A stretch of DNA of 64,000 nucleotides from Malus domestica. Taxonomy: Eukaryota; Streptophyta; Magnoliopsida; Rosales; Rosaceae. The translations under genes were made by a program, and so were the position numbers. The notes beneath the pieces were generated by a model that worked only from the letters and a program-made list of their open reading frames with translations, ran no database searches and was not told where the DNA came from. Numbering within the stretch: the stretch's first letter is position 1; each line of letters starts with the position of its first letter. Of this stretch, positions 60,401-64,000 are shown piece by piece. The stretch is taken from assembly GCF_042453785.1 (NCBI RefSeq), contig NC_091675.1, forward strand, positions 4,104,501 through 4,168,500, given 5' to 3'.

Positions 60401-61871
60401 GTGTATGATTTAAAAAGATGATTACTTAACATTTTATTTTTATTTTTAGTTTTAGATAAAAAGCCAAAGGAGTATGCTAAAGTGATAGCAAGAACCAAAC
60501 ATACACGTGTCCCAAAGACGTCATCTATATCTAATTCATCCCTTAAAGTTTCTTAGTTGTCCAGGTGGAATAACGAATTATTGGTTTTTTGGGCTTAATT
60601 TTTTGTGTAATATCTAATATTAATTTAATTGTTAAATAATATGAACGTGGCAAATGACAATAGTTGGTGGTGGCCTTTCGGTGGATTTCATGGGAAATAA
60701 ATCATCTTCGGATATCTTTCTTCAAAACTTACGAATAAGTGATCCAGAATTTTGAAATTTGATCTAACAATAAAAAATTATTATAACTTTTAAAAAATTT
60801 TATTAACTTTTTTGTTTTTAGTTGTTTGATCAAATTTTAAAGGTCCGAATCATTTGATCCGTGGGTTTTGAAGAAAAAATTCAGAAATGATCTCTTTCCG
60901 ATTTCAAGGTGATTGGGCGGTGAATTGCCTCCCACGTGTACGCATGTGATTTAGTTGGTATTCGACTTTTAAAAGCCAGTGGGCCCTGAATTATGTTCTT
61001 GTGGTGAATAGGGTTATTGTGGAGGGCATATACGTACTTTCGTAGTGATAATTTTGTTAGGTGGCTACGTGAGCCTGACTGTCGTCCGGCTTGGACCGCA
61101 CTGCCAAGTGCCAACTGCAGAGATAACAAAAACGCTCAATTAATCTGTTTTTTCGATTCCAAACGGAGAAAAGTGCTTATGAAAAAAGCCTGTAGTGCTT
61201 TTGCCCGTTACTTAAAGCAAAAGCCAATCCTTTTGCCTTTGTCCATAAAATGCAATGATTAATCTAATTCTTTCCATTATTTTTCTGCATTTATATTTAA
61301 TAGCTTGTGAGCCCGGGATCATGGCTCTGTGATCTGACGCTGGAACGGTACGAGGTCCGGGAGAAGAAGATTTCCAAAAAGGTATTCAATTATTTCAAAT
61401 TTTAAGCAATTTTCATCAATTTCGGGTGAAAGTAGTGTACGCGGTGGTTAGGCCACTCTCACAAATGGTCACCAAATGTAGGTATGTCTGCATTGGAAGT
61501 TATACCTACTTGGGCCGGATGGTATACAACGGGGCATGTTTCTTTGTGAGAGTGCCTTTCTAAACGCTAATCTCGTCGGTCAGGCTGTCCTATTCAAATT
61601 TTCTCATTTTCATGCATTATAACTAAGGAAAACTAATGAAAATGGCTTGAAAACTTTTGAGTTTAAATGATAAGGACAAAATAAAGGGTAAAGTGAATAG
61701 TATCAGGATTGATTTTTTAGTGTAAAAATGTGATTTTTCGTTAAAGTGAACAGTAACAAGAGTTTTTCGTTAAAGTTCCCTTATAACTAACTAGTGCTTA
61801 CTTTTTGGATGATGCAGAGACCGAGAGGGTTAAAGGCAATGGGCAATGTGGTGGAGTCTGACTCTGAATAA
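57410..61871 (+). CDS. DUF1639 family protein
   Basis: Four coding exons: 57410-57738, 59639-60002, 61304-61381, 61818-61871; product 274 aa. Exon 1 encodes the conserved DFVLQWGNRKRLRCMKIQV block. Exon 2 is low-complexity (poly-His KKNHHHHHNEINHHN, Gly/Ser) and then enters the DUF1639 core, which spans exons 2-4: MVWPPKFVIALTNKEKEEDF, PKKRAKFIQRTLN, LVSPGSWLCDLTLERYEVRE, KKISKKRPRGLKAMG. No biochemical role is established for DUF1639; the basic core suggests a nuclear protein. The start at 57410 directly follows an AG acceptor; an in-frame ATG at 57404 would apply if that intron is not spliced. Intron 1 (1.9 kb) carries an exon-like foreign segment and G-boxes, and intron 3's neighbourhood has two MITEs. 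A shorter product from 59667 is possible. Confidence 0.9.
58551..58570. repeat. (GA)10 microsatellite in DUF1639 intron 1
   Basis: An uninterrupted GA run directly before a GTCGCGCAAGG stretch; likely polymorphic. Confidence 0.9.
58650..58889 (+). pseudogene. Exon-like segment of 80 codons inside DUF1639 intron 1
   Basis: Open for exactly 240 bases, preceded by TTAG (acceptor-like) and followed by GTATGA (donor-like). The translation, which includes ILSSNLGGSSHSIGELCSKG, EPLMLGTTAHRINGRKSLTR and APSQYLSVIDEADLIMNL, looks like real protein. Host intron 1 is phase 2, and in that phase the segment starts with a stop codon, so it is not a cassette exon of the host. It is best explained as an exon captured from another gene. 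I do not recognise the source. Confidence 0.4.
59082..59182 (+). promoter_or_regulatory. Two G-boxes in DUF1639 intron 1
   Basis: CCACGTGTC at 59082-59090 and the palindrome GACACGTGTC at 59173-59182 lie in GC-richer DNA about 450-550 bases before exon 2. They could drive a shorter transcript whose first start codon is the Met at 59667 (MRGQSNGGGG). Confidence 0.4.
60693..60899. mobile_element. 207-bp MULE-like MITE in DUF1639 intron 2
   Basis: Left end GGAAATAAATCATCTTCGG; inverted right end GGAAAGAGATCATTTCTG. Flanks GATTTCATG and GATTTCAAG form a 9-bp target duplication with one difference. The interior TTGAAATTTGATCTAACA is shared with the element at 63670. Confidence 0.7.
61627..61780 (+). 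mobile_element. ~153-bp MITE, family M, intact copy in DUF1639 intron 3
   Basis: Ends GGAAAACTAATGAAAATGG and (inverted) GGGAACTTTAACGAAAAAC. A perfect 10-bp direct repeat TTATAACTAA flanks it (61617-61626 and 61781-61790). It ends 37 bases before the exon 4 acceptor, so it inserted close to splicing signals without destroying them. Confidence 0.88.
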
Positions 61872-62347
61872 AACGAGTTTTAGTAAAAAAAGATAGAATT
61901 ATAGGGTTTGTGTTGATGGCGAAGATGATAAGGTTGATAAGGTCTTGGTTTTTTTCTTCTTCCTTTATGGCATTCGTTTTGAAGGGATGAGAAAATGTTA
62001 GAACTTTGTAAATCGTCCGCCTTTCAACCATCTGAAATAATTAACGGATTTGATTTCCGTTTGTGTATACTGTCTTTGTTTTTACATTCCGTCCAATGTT
62101 CCGAACTACACGATCACGAACGAATGAAAATTTACCCTTTGCGAAAGCGTTATTGGGATTTAATTACCTCGGGTCAGTCATGAAAAATGTTACCCGAGGA
62201 AAAATACATCGTCAATTGTGGTAACTAATTGTTCGATCTATTCTTAACCCAATGGTAAAAAAGAAAAATGTTCTTTTAACTTTTTTTTTCCTTTATCATT
62301 GGATTAAGATCGAAATTTAGGAGATTGACAATGCATAATTAACCTAA
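61872..62347. other. DUF1639 3'UTR and spacer
   Basis: The 3'UTR probably extends to about 62030. Beyond it is AT-rich DNA without a gene. Confidence 0.45.
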
Positions 62348-62767
62348 GGCTTTTTAGTCAAAATGATTATTGAAATTTGCATAACACATAACTTTGGTCC
62401 CTAAAATTGAAAATCAATATAAGTGGTATCTGAGATTGTCCACCATCCATTATTTTGATCAATCCGTTAAAAAACTCCGTTAAGTTAAGGGTATAACACA
62501 TAACTTTAGTCTTTGAGATTTGCATAACATATCATGTTGGTCCCTAAGATTTGCATACCACATAACTTTGGTCTCTAAGATTGTCCATCATCCATCATTT
62601 TGGTCATTCCATTTAAAAGCTCGGGAACCATTTAACGGAATTTTTTAACAGAATGATCAAAATAATGGATGATGGACAATCTCAGGGGCTACTTTTATTG
62701 ATTTTAAATCTCAATGACCAAAGTTTTGTGTTATGAAAATCTCAATGATCATTTTGACTAAAAAGCG
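62348..62767. mobile_element. Foldback element, family F copy 3 (short)
   Basis: Ends GGCTTTTTAGTCAAAATGA and (inverted) CGCTTTTTAGTCAAAATGA. It carries the same ATTTGCATAACACATAACTT and GTCCACCATCCATTATTTTG blocks as copies 1 and 2. Flanks TTAACCTAA (62339-62347) and TTAACTTAA (62768-62776) form a 9-bp target duplication with one difference. A repeated CATAACACATAACTTT-like stretch in the centre suggests internal rearrangement. Confidence 0.8.
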
Positions 62768-62776
62768 TTAACTTAA

Positions 62777-63660
62777 AGATAATAGTTTGGTACAAAACTC
62801 ATTACAAAATATGTATGATTCGTTCATCCGTGTGAATCGAATCTAATATCTCCTCTGACCAAGTAGAAACTAAATATGGACCAATTCATCATTGCATCGA
62901 ATTGACACCTTTGATAATAATGCTCAAATGGATAACGGGGAGTCTACGTTTTGGTGGGGTGAGTGCTCAAAACATTTGAGTCATAGTCCTCATGGACAAT
63001 GGAATGCATTTCAGACTTCACCAACCGAGTGGAAACCCGGACTCCATCGCTCTCTAGATGCCAAGATTTTTTTTACATCGTCGCATAATATTATTATTGT
63101 ATCAGTTATAATATAAGCAGATGAATATATTAATATACCTCATTTTAAAACAAATACATAATTATAATTTAAATAAAATAATAATACCCTGGGACTAAAT
63201 TCAAGATATAAAAAGAATCACGTACGTGCTAATAATATGGTGATAATAGTTGTTAAGATAATGACAAGTGAAAAAAAAAACACACAGAATTACGTAGACA
63301 TTAGCAAATTGTCAATGTCACATTACGTTTTATGTGGCATCTCTAATTGGCATTTTACGTGATTAGGAAGACGTGTCAGTAGTAATTTATTTCTAAACGC
63401 AATAAACAATTTCAGCGGTAACCAATCAACTGCATTAAACTATATGAAAGTGAGAAAACATGAGTCATTTGGTGGTTGACAGAGAAATAAATAGGAGAGT
63501 TGAATAATGAGTCCGTTCACATTTACAATCATAATTCATCATCATTATCATTAAATTCTTAATCTCCTTTAATTAAGACAATAATCACCTCTTAAGAGCC
63601 GTTCTCTGAGTCTGGCCCATCACCCATCATCGGAGTCTTGTCAATGGCTAATTCTAACGC
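62777..63660. other. AT-rich intergenic stretch, no gene recognised
   Basis: Short ORFs only, without protein character. No clear repeat termini. Confidence 0.5.
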
Positions 63661-63669
63661 TGATTGTGG

Positions 63670-63857
63670 GGTCCGGATTCCTTTCTTCAAGTTCTCTTTA
63701 TCAAACAATTCGAACTCTTGAAATTTGATCCAATAGTTAAAATTATTATAATTTTTAAAGTGAGCCTTTATTTGTAACCGTTAGATCAAATTTCAAGGAT
63801 TCGAATTATTTGATGAGGAGGAATTGACGGAAGGTATCCGGAAAGAATCCCTTTCCC
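63670..63857. mobile_element. 188-bp MULE-like MITE
   Basis: Flanked by perfect 9-bp direct repeats TGATTGTGG (63661-63669 and 63858-63866). The interior CTTGAAATTTGATCCAATAG and AAATTATTATAATTTTTAAA is related to the MITE at 60693. The remaining ~130 bases to the window end show no feature. Confidence 0.75.
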
Positions 63858-64000
63858 TGATTGTGGAGACCAAAAACTACACATATCACAAAAGTAAACT
63901 GCCAATTTGCCCCCTGAACTATCATCCAACTTTCGATTTCCCCCCAAAACTTTTTAATTGGAAAATTAAGGACTTAAACTAATTTTTTTTGGCAGATTTC

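Overview
This is a eukaryotic nuclear window from a dicot plant. Genes have GT-AG introns and stand as separate transcription units, and intergenic DNA is AT-rich and full of small inverted-repeat transposons. The protein families and the repeat style fit a woody rosid, most likely Rosaceae (apple/pear tribe or Prunus); that placement is inference from familiarity, not from a search.

Ten protein-coding genes can be supported, nine of them complete. In order: the 5' seven exons of an NDL (N-MYC downregulated-like) gene (minus, cut by the window edge at base 1); a PP2A B55 regulatory subunit (plus, 14 exons); the mitochondrial complex I subunit NDUFS7/PSST (plus, 2 exons); a two-KH RNA-binding protein with a long PQGY-rich tail (plus, 6 exons); ferrochelatase of the FC1 type (minus, 9 exons); a small DUF1764 protein (plus, one coding exon behind two 5'UTR introns); a PITH-domain protein (minus, 8 exons); a PHAX-domain RNA-binding protein (minus, 4 exons); a vacuolar processing enzyme/legumain (plus, 9 exons); and a DUF1639 protein (plus, 4 coding exons). 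I joined exons by hand; every junction keeps frame and restores conserved family sequence.

The most interesting non-coding signal is in the first 5'UTR intron of the DUF1764 gene (37726-38682). It holds two paralogous structured elements with the hallmarks of H/ACA snoRNAs: a 5' hairpin closed by GGCTC/GAGCC, an ANANNA hinge, and an ACA near the 3' end. The promoter of the same gene carries site II (TGGGCY) motifs and a telo-box, a combination typical of plant ribosome-biogenesis and snoRNA host genes.

Intergenic and intronic DNA is a record of transposition. Families include: long foldback elements with roughly 9-bp target duplications (4731-6721, 22967-23940, 62348-62767); a ~153-bp MITE present in six copies with 10-bp target duplications; other MULE-like and hAT-like MITEs; two tRNA-derived SINEs; a 2.26-kb probable solo LTR with a CCAAA target duplication (7518-9777); and a complex repeat block at 30600-32890 containing a long near-perfect hairpin. 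The genes look like ordinary independent housekeeping or stress genes, not a cluster for one pathway. DUF1764 with its snoRNA-like introns and the PHAX gene 5 kb away share an RNA-biogenesis theme, but that may be chance.
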